From: Chloroflexi bacterium bin125
GTDB taxonomy: Bacteria; Chloroflexota; Dehalococcoidia; Bin125
Assembly (NCBI GenBank): GCA_002239025.1
Contig: MPNM01000003.1
Location: forward strand, 62,001-126,000
Length of the DNA stretch: 64,000 bases
Reading direction: 5' to 3'
Shown here: positions 8,834 through 15,756 of the stretch, piece after piece
Numbering within the stretch: the stretch's first letter is position 1
Layout: the number at the start of each line of letters is the position of its first letter
The notes under the pieces: model-generated
The model's database searches: none
Told to the model about the DNA's origin: nothing
What the model saw: the letters and a program-made list of their open reading frames with translations, nothing else
Made by a program: the position numbers and the translations under genes

Positions 8834-9709
8834 ATGGCGTCCAAAGAAGAAGTAGGACTCCCAGGGTACCGGGAACTCCGTTGTCGCACTCTCGAAGTAA
8901 TCCGCGACTTGACAATGCCGACGAGTAATGCCGACATAGACATGGCAGTGGCCGACGCATTTTCCTTGACCGCAGAGCAGCGATCACTTCCGCATGGCGA
9001 AGGATCACAGACTGAACTGGCCTATCGGACTGCCTGGGCCAGAAGCGGACTTGTAGCGGCGGGCGCTATAGAAAACGTCAGCAAAGCACTGTGGAGGCTG
9101 ACACCAGCCGGTTTGACATTGACTTGTTCTGAGATAGAGCAAGCCCGCGCGGAGTACTTGGAGAGACTTAAGGCGGACAAGGATTCTGGTACAGCGATTC
9201 AAGATTCGACTGATGACGAAGAAGAGGCGCGCTCGTGGCAAGATGAGCTGATAGACCACCTCGTCAGAGTTTCGCCAAAGGGTTTTGAGCATCTTGCTGC
9301 AGCCCTGCTGAGGGCAGCAGGATTCGACGACGTTGAAGTAACCGGGCGATCAAGCGATGGAGGCATCGATGGCATTGGAACGTATCACCCATCCGGTCTG
9401 ATCTCATTTCACACTGCCTTTCAGTGCAAGCGATACAAGAGTGTCGTGGGTGCGCCCACTGTTCGCGATTTTCGAGGATCCTTTATCGGTCGGTCCGACC
9501 GGGGAATCGTCATCACAACAGGAACGTTCACGCGCGAAGCGAGGGAAGAGGCAGCACGGCCGGGCGCGAATCCCGTGGATCTGATCGATGGAGCCGCTCT
9601 TTGCCAGCTCCTCAAGGAACATTCCCTCGGAGTTCGCACTACCCAACGTCTTGTAGAGGACGTAACCGTCGATGAGGACTACTTCAGACAGTTCAAGGAA
9701 CCAACATGA
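8834..9709 (+). CDS. Mrr-family restriction endonuclease-like protein
   Basis: This 291-residue protein has the two-domain Mrr layout. Residues 1-100 form a winged-helix recognition domain ending KALWRLTPAG. Residues 140-275 form a PD-(D/E)xK nuclease domain with FEHLAAALLRAAGFDDVEVTG, DGGIDG (Asp179) and QCK (Gln197, Lys199). Family members cut methylated or foreign DNA. GGAG six bases before the ATG supports the start. Codon use is more AT-rich than in core genes, consistent with acquisition. It overlaps the next gene by four bases (ATGA), so the two are coupled. Confidence 0.92.
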   Translation: MASKEEVGLPGYRELRCRTLEVIRDLTMPTSNADIDMAVADAFSLTAEQRSLPHGEGSQTELAYRTAWARSGLVAAGAIENVSKALWRLTPAGLTLTCSEIEQARAEYLERLKADKDSGTAIQDSTDDEEEARSWQDELIDHLVRVSPKGFEHLAAALLRAAGFDDVEVTGRSSDGGIDGIGTYHPSGLISFHTAFQCKRYKSVVGAPTVRDFRGSFIGRSDRGIVITTGTFTREAREEAARPGANPVDLIDGAALCQLLKEHSLGVRTTQRLVEDVTVDEDYFRQFKEPT

Positions 9710-10467
9710 ACCAGATGCGTGGTGTTCTTCTCGATGTCCTCGTTGCCTTGATCATTTTGATGGCTGGTGGGGCGATCTTTGCTCGCATTGCTGGCGTCGA
9801 GGAAGGTGAGTCGGCGCCGGCCTGGGTTCAATTTGCTCCGCTCGTGCTGGCGATGCTCTTTCTTGGTTGGCGCACGATTCGGCGCAACCGGCTGCGACGC
9901 GAGGCTGAGGCTCAGGCCGAGGAAGACCCACTGACCGACCACCGCGAACTCGAACGCGTCGAAGACCCGCCCATGGACGACTACCAATGGCGCTCGCGGC
10001 TGGAGTCTTCGATCCGCAACCTGGGTCGCGACGCCTTTGAACAGTTCACCAGGCGCATTCTGCACGCGATGCAAATCGTCGATCTCGAGGTGGTTCGAGT
10101 CGCGTTCGATGGGGCAATCGAGTGCGTGGGCGTCCAGGACGATGAGGAACGCGCCAGCGTCTATGTGATCTGTCGCCGCTCGTTCGGCGCGCTCGGCGCC
10201 AACCAGGTGCGCGAGATGAAGACCCTGATGGCCGACAAAGCCACAGAAGGTCTGTTCATCACGAATGGCGAGTTCTCTTCCTCGGCCATCGACGAGGCCG
10301 ACGAAGGCGACGAACCGATCGAACTGGTCGATGGCGATGACTTGCTCGATCTGATGCATACGCACCGGCTCGGTTTGATCTTTGACGAGATTGGCCGGGT
10401 CACTGCGATCGACGATGAATGGTTCCAGGACCTGGAACGCGACCACCGAATTGCAGATGGAGACTGA
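9706..10467 (+). CDS. Membrane-anchored Mrr-like nuclease-fold protein with altered catalytic residues
   Basis: This 253-residue protein begins with two hydrophobic segments (about residues 8-28 and 42-60), then a basic and acidic linker. From residue 100 it aligns by eye with the C-terminal domain of the upstream Mrr protein: FEQFTRRILHAM for FEHLAAALLRAA, DGAIE (135-139) for DGGID, and ICR (155-157) for QCK. The catalytic Asp is Glu139, Gln is Ile155 and Lys is Arg157, so cleavage activity may be reduced or lost. It could act as a membrane sensor or partner of the coupled Mrr protein; that role is inference. Confidence 0.8.
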   Translation: MNQMRGVLLDVLVALIILMAGGAIFARIAGVEEGESAPAWVQFAPLVLAMLFLGWRTIRRNRLRREAEAQAEEDPLTDHRELERVEDPPMDDYQWRSRLESSIRNLGRDAFEQFTRRILHAMQIVDLEVVRVAFDGAIECVGVQDDEERASVYVICRRSFGALGANQVREMKTLMADKATEGLFITNGEFSSSAIDEADEGDEPIELVDGDDLLDLMHTHRLGLIFDEIGRVTAIDDEWFQDLERDHRIADGD

Positions 10468-10469
10468 AC

Positions 10470-11585
10470 ATGGCCGCTGAAGCAACGAGTGAGGCGACCG
10501 TTGGAGTCCTGCCTGGCGATGACGCCGCACCGGAGGCTGTTCATGCCTCAATGGCGGTGCTGCAGGCGATGGAACTGCCGATCGCATTTGAGGTATTGCC
10601 CGACGGCGTAGACCTGACCCGCGAGATGTCTCGCGAAGAAGGCGAGAAGCTGGTCATCGACACCGCCGAGCGATGCGACACTGTGCTCTTCGGCTCGACC
10701 AGTGGGCAGACGCCAGGTGTCGGCTACTTCCGCTGGGGCAAGCAGACCTTTGCCAACGTCCGGCCGATTAAGTGGCGACCGGGATTTCGCTCGCCGATGG
10801 CGCAACCTGAAGGCATCGACTACATCATCGTCCGTGAGAATCTTGAAGACCTCTACGCAGGCATTGAAGGTGACCTGTCCGAGGTCGCAGCCTCGGGCCT
10901 GGCCGACCGCCCTCGATTCGGTGGCGTATCGCGGACTCAGGTGCCCGGCGGGTTTGGACACTTCGCCGAGGCTGAGGGTCGCTATGCGATCAAGTACTTC
11001 ACGCGCGCTAACGTCGAGCGGGTGGCGCACTTCGCCTGCCGCCTGACTCAACAGCGCAAGGCCGAAGGTTACGCAGGCAAGCTGACCTGCTCGGCCAAGA
11101 CCAACGTCCTGGCCAAGACTGACGGTTGGTTCGTCGAGATCGCGGCCGAGGTCGCCTCGGGCTATCCCGACATTGAGTTTGAGTCATTCATCGCCGACGA
11201 CTTCGCCCGGCGGCTCGTGGCCTCGCCGCACGACCTCGATGTCGTGCTACTGCCCAACCTGTACGGCGACATCTTCTCGGACGAGGGGGCCGGCACCATC
11301 GGTGGCCTGGGCCTGGCGCCGTCCGGATGCTTCGGTGAGGATTGGGCCTACTTCGAGTCCGTCCACGGCACCGCCCCTGATATCGCCGGGATGCACCGGA
11401 TCAATCCCACCGCAACGATGCTCTCGGCAGTGATGATGTTGCACCATCTCGGACTGCACGACCAGGCGTCAGGCCTGGAACGCGCGATTGATGCTGTGTA
11501 CGAAGCGGGAGAACGGCTGACACCGGACCAGGGTGGTTCGGCAACCACCGAGGACTTTGCTCAAGCCGTGATCGACGCACTGTAG
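10470..11585 (+). CDS. Isocitrate/isopropylmalate-type (beta-decarboxylating) dehydrogenase
   Basis: This 371-residue protein belongs to the isopropylmalate/isocitrate/tartrate dehydrogenase family. Visible are VRENLEDLYAGIEGD near residue 124, SAKTNVLAKTDGW with the catalytic Lys near 206, LLPNLYGDIFSDEGAGTIGG near 258 and ESVHGTAPDIAG near 295. The N-terminal cofactor loop, usually GDGIGPE, reads GDDAAPE, which is unusual. The substrate (isocitrate, isopropylmalate, tartrate or a related 2-hydroxy acid) cannot be assigned. The start is two bases after the preceding stop, with GGAG upstream; longer readings overlap that gene. Confidence 0.88.
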   Translation: MAAEATSEATVGVLPGDDAAPEAVHASMAVLQAMELPIAFEVLPDGVDLTREMSREEGEKLVIDTAERCDTVLFGSTSGQTPGVGYFRWGKQTFANVRPIKWRPGFRSPMAQPEGIDYIIVRENLEDLYAGIEGDLSEVAASGLADRPRFGGVSRTQVPGGFGHFAEAEGRYAIKYFTRANVERVAHFACRLTQQRKAEGYAGKLTCSAKTNVLAKTDGWFVEIAAEVASGYPDIEFESFIADDFARRLVASPHDLDVVLLPNLYGDIFSDEGAGTIGGLGLAPSGCFGEDWAYFESVHGTAPDIAGMHRINPTATMLSAVMMLHHLGLHDQASGLERAIDAVYEAGERLTPDQGGSATTEDFAQAVIDAL

Positions 11586-11599
11586 TCAGGCACTGAGGG

Positions 11600-11701
11600 C
11601 TCCCCCCTCTGGGGGAGCTGTCGCGGAGCGACTGAGAGGGCCGCCGCCGACTGCCGACGAAGTCACAGCGGAGGGCCTTCGCGGCACCTCCCGCGCTGGG
11701 G
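11600..11701. repeat. Type I intergenic palindromic repeat, copy 2
   Basis: The left arm GCTCCCCCC-TCT-GGGGGAGC with TCGC-gga-GCGA is well kept. The right arm (from about 11670) has decayed to GCCTTCGCGGCACCTCCCGCGC. It lies between the dehydrogenase and the convergent tRNA gene. Confidence 0.8.
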
Positions 11702-11714
11702 ATGGTCGAAGACG

Positions 11715-11812
11715 TGGCGGGAGCGCATGGGAGTCGAACCCACCCGAGACGGTGCGGACCGCCCCGCATCAGTGTTGAAGACTGTGGAGGACACCGGTCC
11801 CCTTCCGCTCCC
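11715..11812 (-). tRNA. selC: tRNA-Sec (selenocysteine), anticodon TCA
   Basis: Read on the minus strand, this 98-base gene has the features of bacterial tRNA-Sec. The acceptor GGGAGCG pairs with CGCTCCC before G-CCA, and the encoded CCA is at 11717-11715. The D stem is long (GGGGAC with GTCCTC). The anticodon loop is CTTCAAC, giving TCA. A long variable arm contains GCGG/CCGC, and the T arm is GGG-TTCGACT-CCC. It would read UGA as selenocysteine with SelB and a SECIS hairpin. No selA, selB, selD or evident selenoprotein gene is in the window. It stands alone between a repeat and the DUF4268 gene. Confidence 0.93.
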
Positions 11813-11840
11813 GTGAAGCTGAGGTTAGCCCACCATTGTC

Positions 11841-12797
11841 TCAGTCGAGGATTTCAATCAAATGTGGACGAAACACTTGATCGAAACTCAGAACAGTACG
11901 GATCATCCACTCTCGGATCTCGGCGAGGGATTCGTCGTCGTCGTCGATTGTCCCTTCACGACGAACCCCGATTTCGGACGCCTTGGCGTGGTCCATTCGG
12001 TTCCACGTCAGAGGCTGACCAAGCTCTGCTTCGATTTCAGATTTGCGTTCATGAAGGGCATCGTATGTCCTCTCGTTGTCATCTTTATCACCGCGATCAA
12101 GACGGATAGAAACTGAAGCAACGTTCCCCCGCTGGAATGACACACCGAATGGCAACCCGGAAAAGCCGCTACCGAAATGCATCCAATTCTGTGGCTGTCC
12201 TTTCTTTGCTCGAGTGAAGTCATGGGTGTCCCGCAACTGGTCAACAAGCGGCTGCCAAAAGTCGCGGTATCGACTCCTCTTGACAGACAATGTCTCGCTT
12301 CCGCTTGACGTAGACTCGTGTGCCCCTTGTTTCTCCCAGTCATTGGGCAAGGCCACCACATTGAATCGGGCCGCTGGAGGTGAGTCCTTAATGCGCCAGG
12401 CCTCGACGGCGATACCGAAGAAGGCAGTGTCTTCGCCAGTACGTCTGTTTAGCCAATCGATCGCGGCCCGATGCTCGGGGCGAAACTCTTTGACAATCCA
12501 GACAAGGATGTGAGCATCGTACCCCGCCGCATATGTCAGCAATTTGCCCAAGTGATCATGATCGGTTCCTTCGAGTTGATTCTCAATCACTACGGGCCGA
12601 TCGCTCGCAAGATCGTGCGCCAAGATGTCCAGAGAAAAGGTGCCAACTTCTGCTTCGCTGGTCTTGACTTCAAGGTCGAGGCCTAGAACGTCGCTTAGCT
12701 CCTCGATGTTGTCAGCCAACCAAGGAGTAAAATTGCTCGCTTCGTGCTTCCAGACTTCACGCAGGTCAACTGCCTCCAGCTTGCTCAACTCCACCAT
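11841..12797 (-). CDS. DUF4268 family protein with nuclease-like N-terminal domain
   Basis: This 318-residue protein has an N-terminal half with FSLDILAHD and VVIENQLEGTDHDHLGKLL (about residues 53-85), the hallmark of a PD-(D/E)xK-like fold found with DUF4268. The C-terminal half is the DUF4268 domain (RYRDFWQPLVDQLRD to the end). The function is not established; the family often sits among restriction and mobile genes. It is AT-richer than core neighbours and ends 28 bases before the tRNA-Sec gene. GGAGG upstream supports the ATG start. Role in DNA defence is a guess from context. Confidence 0.85.
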   Translation of the reverse strand: MVELSKLEAVDLREVWKHEASNFTPWLADNIEELSDVLGLDLEVKTSEAEVGTFSLDILAHDLASDRPVVIENQLEGTDHDHLGKLLTYAAGYDAHILVWIVKEFRPEHRAAIDWLNRRTGEDTAFFGIAVEAWRIKDSPPAARFNVVALPNDWEKQGAHESTSSGSETLSVKRSRYRDFWQPLVDQLRDTHDFTRAKKGQPQNWMHFGSGFSGLPFGVSFQRGNVASVSIRLDRGDKDDNERTYDALHERKSEIEAELGQPLTWNRMDHAKASEIGVRREGTIDDDDESLAEIREWMIRTVLSFDQVFRPHLIEILD

Positions 12798-12843
12798 TGC
12801 CTTTCCCGCCTCCTTGCCTCTTATCTGTATCGGGATTCAGAGG

Positions 12844-13533
12844 TTAACCCACGTACAGATCGACCGATGCTGGCGTCACTGATGCCTCAAGTTGCGCCCG
12901 GAAGGTACCCCATTCGTCCCCGTGGCGAGAGCTTCTGAAGTTGGCGTGGAGGCTGGCGGTTCCTCCGCTCTGGGTCATGGATGCAGTCTTGAAGCCGCGC
13001 AGATTTGTCCTGAGGAACTGCAAGAGCGCAGCCTCATGCTCGGTGTAATCCGAGGCCGGCATCGTGATGATCAGGTCTCGACTTCCTGCTCCTAGCCCTC
13101 CCAGTCCGGTGCCCGAGAAGATGCGCTGCCCGACGAGCACCAACGCGACCGCAGCGAAGAGGATGCCGATCAGTTCGTAGTTGTAGGTCGCCGCGCCGAT
13201 CGATGATGCGATTACGACGAGCAGGTAACCAATCTCGGCCGGGTCTTTGATCGGTGTGCGAAATCGGACGAATGAGAGCGCCCCCAGCAATCCCAGTGAG
13301 AGCGGCAGCGACCATTGAATGGCGATGAAGAGCAGTGTGATCGCAGGTCCGGCGAGCAGGAACACGCGATGAATCCCAGCTCCGCGCTGCCAGTCTCTGT
13401 AGAAGATGAGATACAACGCGTAGGTGGCGATCGAGGCCGCCAGGGACACGATCATGGCGAGCAGATATTCCTCGAGCGCGATCTCAGAGGTTGGGCCAAG
13501 AATCTCGGGCCACTCGATCAGGACGAAGGGCAT
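12844..13533 (-). CDS. DUF4956 membrane protein
   Basis: This 229-residue protein has four to five membrane segments in its first 140 residues and the DUF4956 signature LGLLGALSFVRFRTPIKDP near 82-100, followed by a short cytoplasmic domain. The function is unproven. AGGAG lies 7 bases before the ATG. It follows the VTC-domain gene after 27 bases in the same direction and faces the CotH gene across a divergent promoter region. DUF4956, VTC and CotH genes recur together in many bacteria, so it probably serves the same phosphate or polyphosphate-linked envelope process. Confidence 0.88.
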   Translation of the reverse strand: MPFVLIEWPEILGPTSEIALEEYLLAMIVSLAASIATYALYLIFYRDWQRGAGIHRVFLLAGPAITLLFIAIQWSLPLSLGLLGALSFVRFRTPIKDPAEIGYLLVVIASSIGAATYNYELIGILFAAVALVLVGQRIFSGTGLGGLGAGSRDLIITMPASDYTEHEAALLQFLRTNLRGFKTASMTQSGGTASLHANFRSSRHGDEWGTFRAQLEASVTPASVDLYVG

Positions 13534-13560
13534 GGGCAGCTCCTGGCGCGGGCGTTCCGG

Positions 13561-14304
13561 CTATCTGATGAAGGTGCGATCGCCGCCGTAGAGCAGTTCG
13601 ATGGCGAGCGCGTACTTGGAGTGTGCTGACCGGCGTAGGCCGAGCTTACCCAGATGAGCGACGTGCAAGGGAAGCTCGCCGCTGGTCTTGAGCTCCAGCA
13701 CGGAGCCGTTGGGGACCGGCAACCAGACCGGAGCGCCTCGGGGACTCGCCGCTCGAACCTGCGTATCCAACGAAGCGCGCAGCAGACCGTCGGGCGATTG
13801 CCAGCGAATCCGTCGGTAACGAATGAAAGCGACCGGCTCGACGGTCGGGTCGATGGAGGATGCCGCGGCTTCGCTCGTGTCACGCAGCAAGCGAGTGAGC
13901 TCAGGCCGGTCGGGCAGCACCAGACCGAATTGATTGGCGATGCCTGAAATTGGATGGCGGGCACGCAACTTCTGAGTTCGCGCGCCGGCGCGTGACTTGA
14001 GCTCGATCCAGACGCCGGCGTACGGGTCGACTGGGTCGCCGTACCAGCGCAACCGGAGCTTCTGCTTGTCAAACTCGCCGTCTACCGACTCCTGGTAGGC
14101 GTCAAGCTGCGCCGTGTCGTAGTAGCAGCTAGTAATCACGCCGAGGGGATATTGCGGGTCGCGCGGCAGCCGAGCATCGAGCCAGGCGGTCAGCAGCGCC
14201 GCTCGGGCGTCCGGCAGCGGGTACTTTCGCTCTTCGCGAGATCCGCCCGGTCCGGACGGCGCGGTGCTCATCCGTCCGGTCGGTCTGGGCAACGTCACAG
14301 CCAT
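13561..14304 (-). CDS. VTC-domain protein (polyphosphate polymerase domain-containing)
   Basis: This 247-residue protein matches the VTC domain (PF09359), the triphosphate-tunnel fold that makes polyphosphate in yeast Vtc4. Diagnostic blocks are EERKYPL near residue 26, TSCYYDT near 63, KQKLRLRWYG near 85 and VWIELKSRAG near 101, which place basic and acidic residues in the tunnel. It lacks membrane segments. AAGGAG lies 13 bases before the ATG at 14304; an ATG 11 codons later (14271) is an alternative. First gene of a two-gene unit with DUF4956. Polyphosphate synthesis is known for the family, not shown for this protein. Confidence 0.88.
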   Translation of the reverse strand: MAVTLPRPTGRMSTAPSGPGGSREERKYPLPDARAALLTAWLDARLPRDPQYPLGVITSCYYDTAQLDAYQESVDGEFDKQKLRLRWYGDPVDPYAGVWIELKSRAGARTQKLRARHPISGIANQFGLVLPDRPELTRLLRDTSEAAASSIDPTVEPVAFIRYRRIRWQSPDGLLRASLDTQVRAASPRGAPVWLPVPNGSVLELKTSGELPLHVAHLGKLGLRRSAHSKYALAIELLYGGDRTFIR

Positions 14305-14355
14305 TCCGGTAGGCTAACTCCTTGTTAACGTCAGGCACCGGGATCGGACAGTCGG
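14305..14355. promoter_or_regulatory. Divergent promoter region between VTC/DUF4956 and CotH units
   Basis: Only 51 bases separate the two start codons, so both promoters must lie here or overlap the coding ends. GTTAAC (14324-14329) and its neighbourhood are the only AT-rich part. No clear -35/-10 boxes were found. Confidence 0.4.
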
Positions 14356-15756
14356 ATGAATCGCGGCACGGCATTGTCACTGGCAGTGGCAGTCGCAGTG
14401 ATCGTCGGCGCGGTGATGTTTGCGCTCATTGGCGAAGCACAACCGGCGAGAGTGCCGTCGAACGCTGCCGAATCGACGATTGGCGTCGATCAGCAGCGCA
14501 GCGACCCGTTCGACATCGTCTTCGACATCGGGACTGTGCGTACCTACAACATCGTCATCTCCGAAGCATCGCTGGCCCGACTAAAAGCCAATCCGACCGC
14601 CGAACAGTATGTCGAGGCGGCTGTCGAAATCGACGGTCAACGCTACGAGCCGGTCGGCGTTCGCTACAAGGGGTTCTTTGGCGTCTTGCGATTCTGCTTC
14701 CAGAATGGCCGCCAGGTCTGTCCCAAGTTGTCGTGGAAACTGAAGTTGAATCACTATGAACCGAGTCTCCGCTATCACGGCCTGAAACGTCTCAACTTTC
14801 ACTCGATGAACAGCGACGAGTCGCAGATGCGCGAGATCCTCAGCTACCAGGTCTTCCGCGACTCGGGCACAGCGGCCCCGCGTTCGGTCTATGCCGAGTT
14901 GCAACTGAATGGCGAGCCGTTGGGTCTGTTCACCCTGACCGAGGACATCGACGACCGGTTCATCGCCAATCGCTTCCGCGATCGCGGTCGCGGCGTGCTG
15001 TTCAAGGAGATCTGGCCGGGCAACATCGACAATCTATGGGTCTTCCAGGAGACCCTCACCGACGCGGTCGTACGAGGTCCACGTGATACGTCGCAAATTG
15101 AAGCGTTCGCTGAAGCGCTGGAGACGGCGGAGTCGGAGGAGGACTTCTACGAAGCCCTGCTGAACAACTTGCATGACGACCAGGACATCTTCAACTATCT
15201 CGCGGCTGATCGGTTAACCGACAACTGGGACGGCATCGTGGCCTGGTATTGCGTGCCGGTCTGCGGGAATCACAACTACTTCTGGTACCAGGACGCGTTG
15301 TCGGGTGGATTCACGTTGATTCCCTGGGATGTCGAGCACACCTGGCGCTCGCCCAGTCCGATTCGCACGGCGTACCAGATGCCGGATTGGGATGAGCTGG
15401 ATCGGACCTGCCGGATACGCAAGGTGTTCTTTGACATCGACGCTCGCGCACCACATTGCGATCCGACCATGTACGCCCTGGTGACGAAGGGTTGGGAACG
15501 CTATATCGAAGCATCCCGCGAACTGTTGCGCGAGACGATCTCGCTGGAGTTGATGCACGAACGCGTGGACGCGCTGGCGGACATGATCGACGAGCACATT
15601 CAGGCCGACACCAAGGGTCCGGGTTACGCCGCATGGCGACAGGCTGTGGACCGATTGCACGACGAGATTGCTGATCGCTGGCAGTACATTGAGGCGAAAA
15701 TCGACGCGTGGGACGCGAACGCGGAAGCGAGCCGGAGGGAGCCATCCGATGGTTGA
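14356..15756 (+). CDS. CotH kinase family protein
   Basis: This 466-residue protein has an N-terminal signal or anchor (residues 5-26). The CotH fold follows: VGVRYKGFFG near 95, KLSWKLKLNHY near 123, GLKRLNFHSMNSDESQMRE near 142 and GLFTLTEDIDDRF near 190. Later come DRLTDNWDGI and FTLIPWDVEHTW, whose Asp is the likely metal ligand. CotH of Bacillus is an atypical kinase that phosphorylates secreted proteins. Here the likely site is outside the membrane. It diverges from the VTC/DUF4956 pair. Its last 8 bases overlap the next gene. Confidence 0.9.
   Translation: MNRGTALSLAVAVAVIVGAVMFALIGEAQPARVPSNAAESTIGVDQQRSDPFDIVFDIGTVRTYNIVISEASLARLKANPTAEQYVEAAVEIDGQRYEPVGVRYKGFFGVLRFCFQNGRQVCPKLSWKLKLNHYEPSLRYHGLKRLNFHSMNSDESQMREILSYQVFRDSGTAAPRSVYAELQLNGEPLGLFTLTEDIDDRFIANRFRDRGRGVLFKEIWPGNIDNLWVFQETLTDAVVRGPRDTSQIEAFAEALETAESEEDFYEALLNNLHDDQDIFNYLAADRLTDNWDGIVAWYCVPVCGNHNYFWYQDALSGGFTLIPWDVEHTWRSPSPIRTAYQMPDWDELDRTCRIRKVFFDIDARAPHCDPTMYALVTKGWERYIEASRELLRETISLELMHERVDALADMIDEHIQADTKGPGYAAWRQAVDRLHDEIADRWQYIEAKIDAWDANAEASRREPSDG

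Noticed and set aside
8408-8943. Long minus-strand open frames with FRFLQVSSGFF repeats
   Set aside because: The repeats come from the tandem decamers; the frames run through the start of the Mrr gene and have no binding site or recognisable domain.
11841-12686. Plus-strand small frames opposite the DUF4268 gene
   Set aside because: The minus-strand frame is continuous over 318 codons with family motifs; the plus-strand pieces are short and have no domain.
11715-12797. tRNA-Sec as an integration site for an island containing the DUF4268 gene
   Set aside because: Integrated islands usually abut the 3' end of the tRNA, while this gene lies on the 5' side; no integrase or repeated tRNA end was seen.
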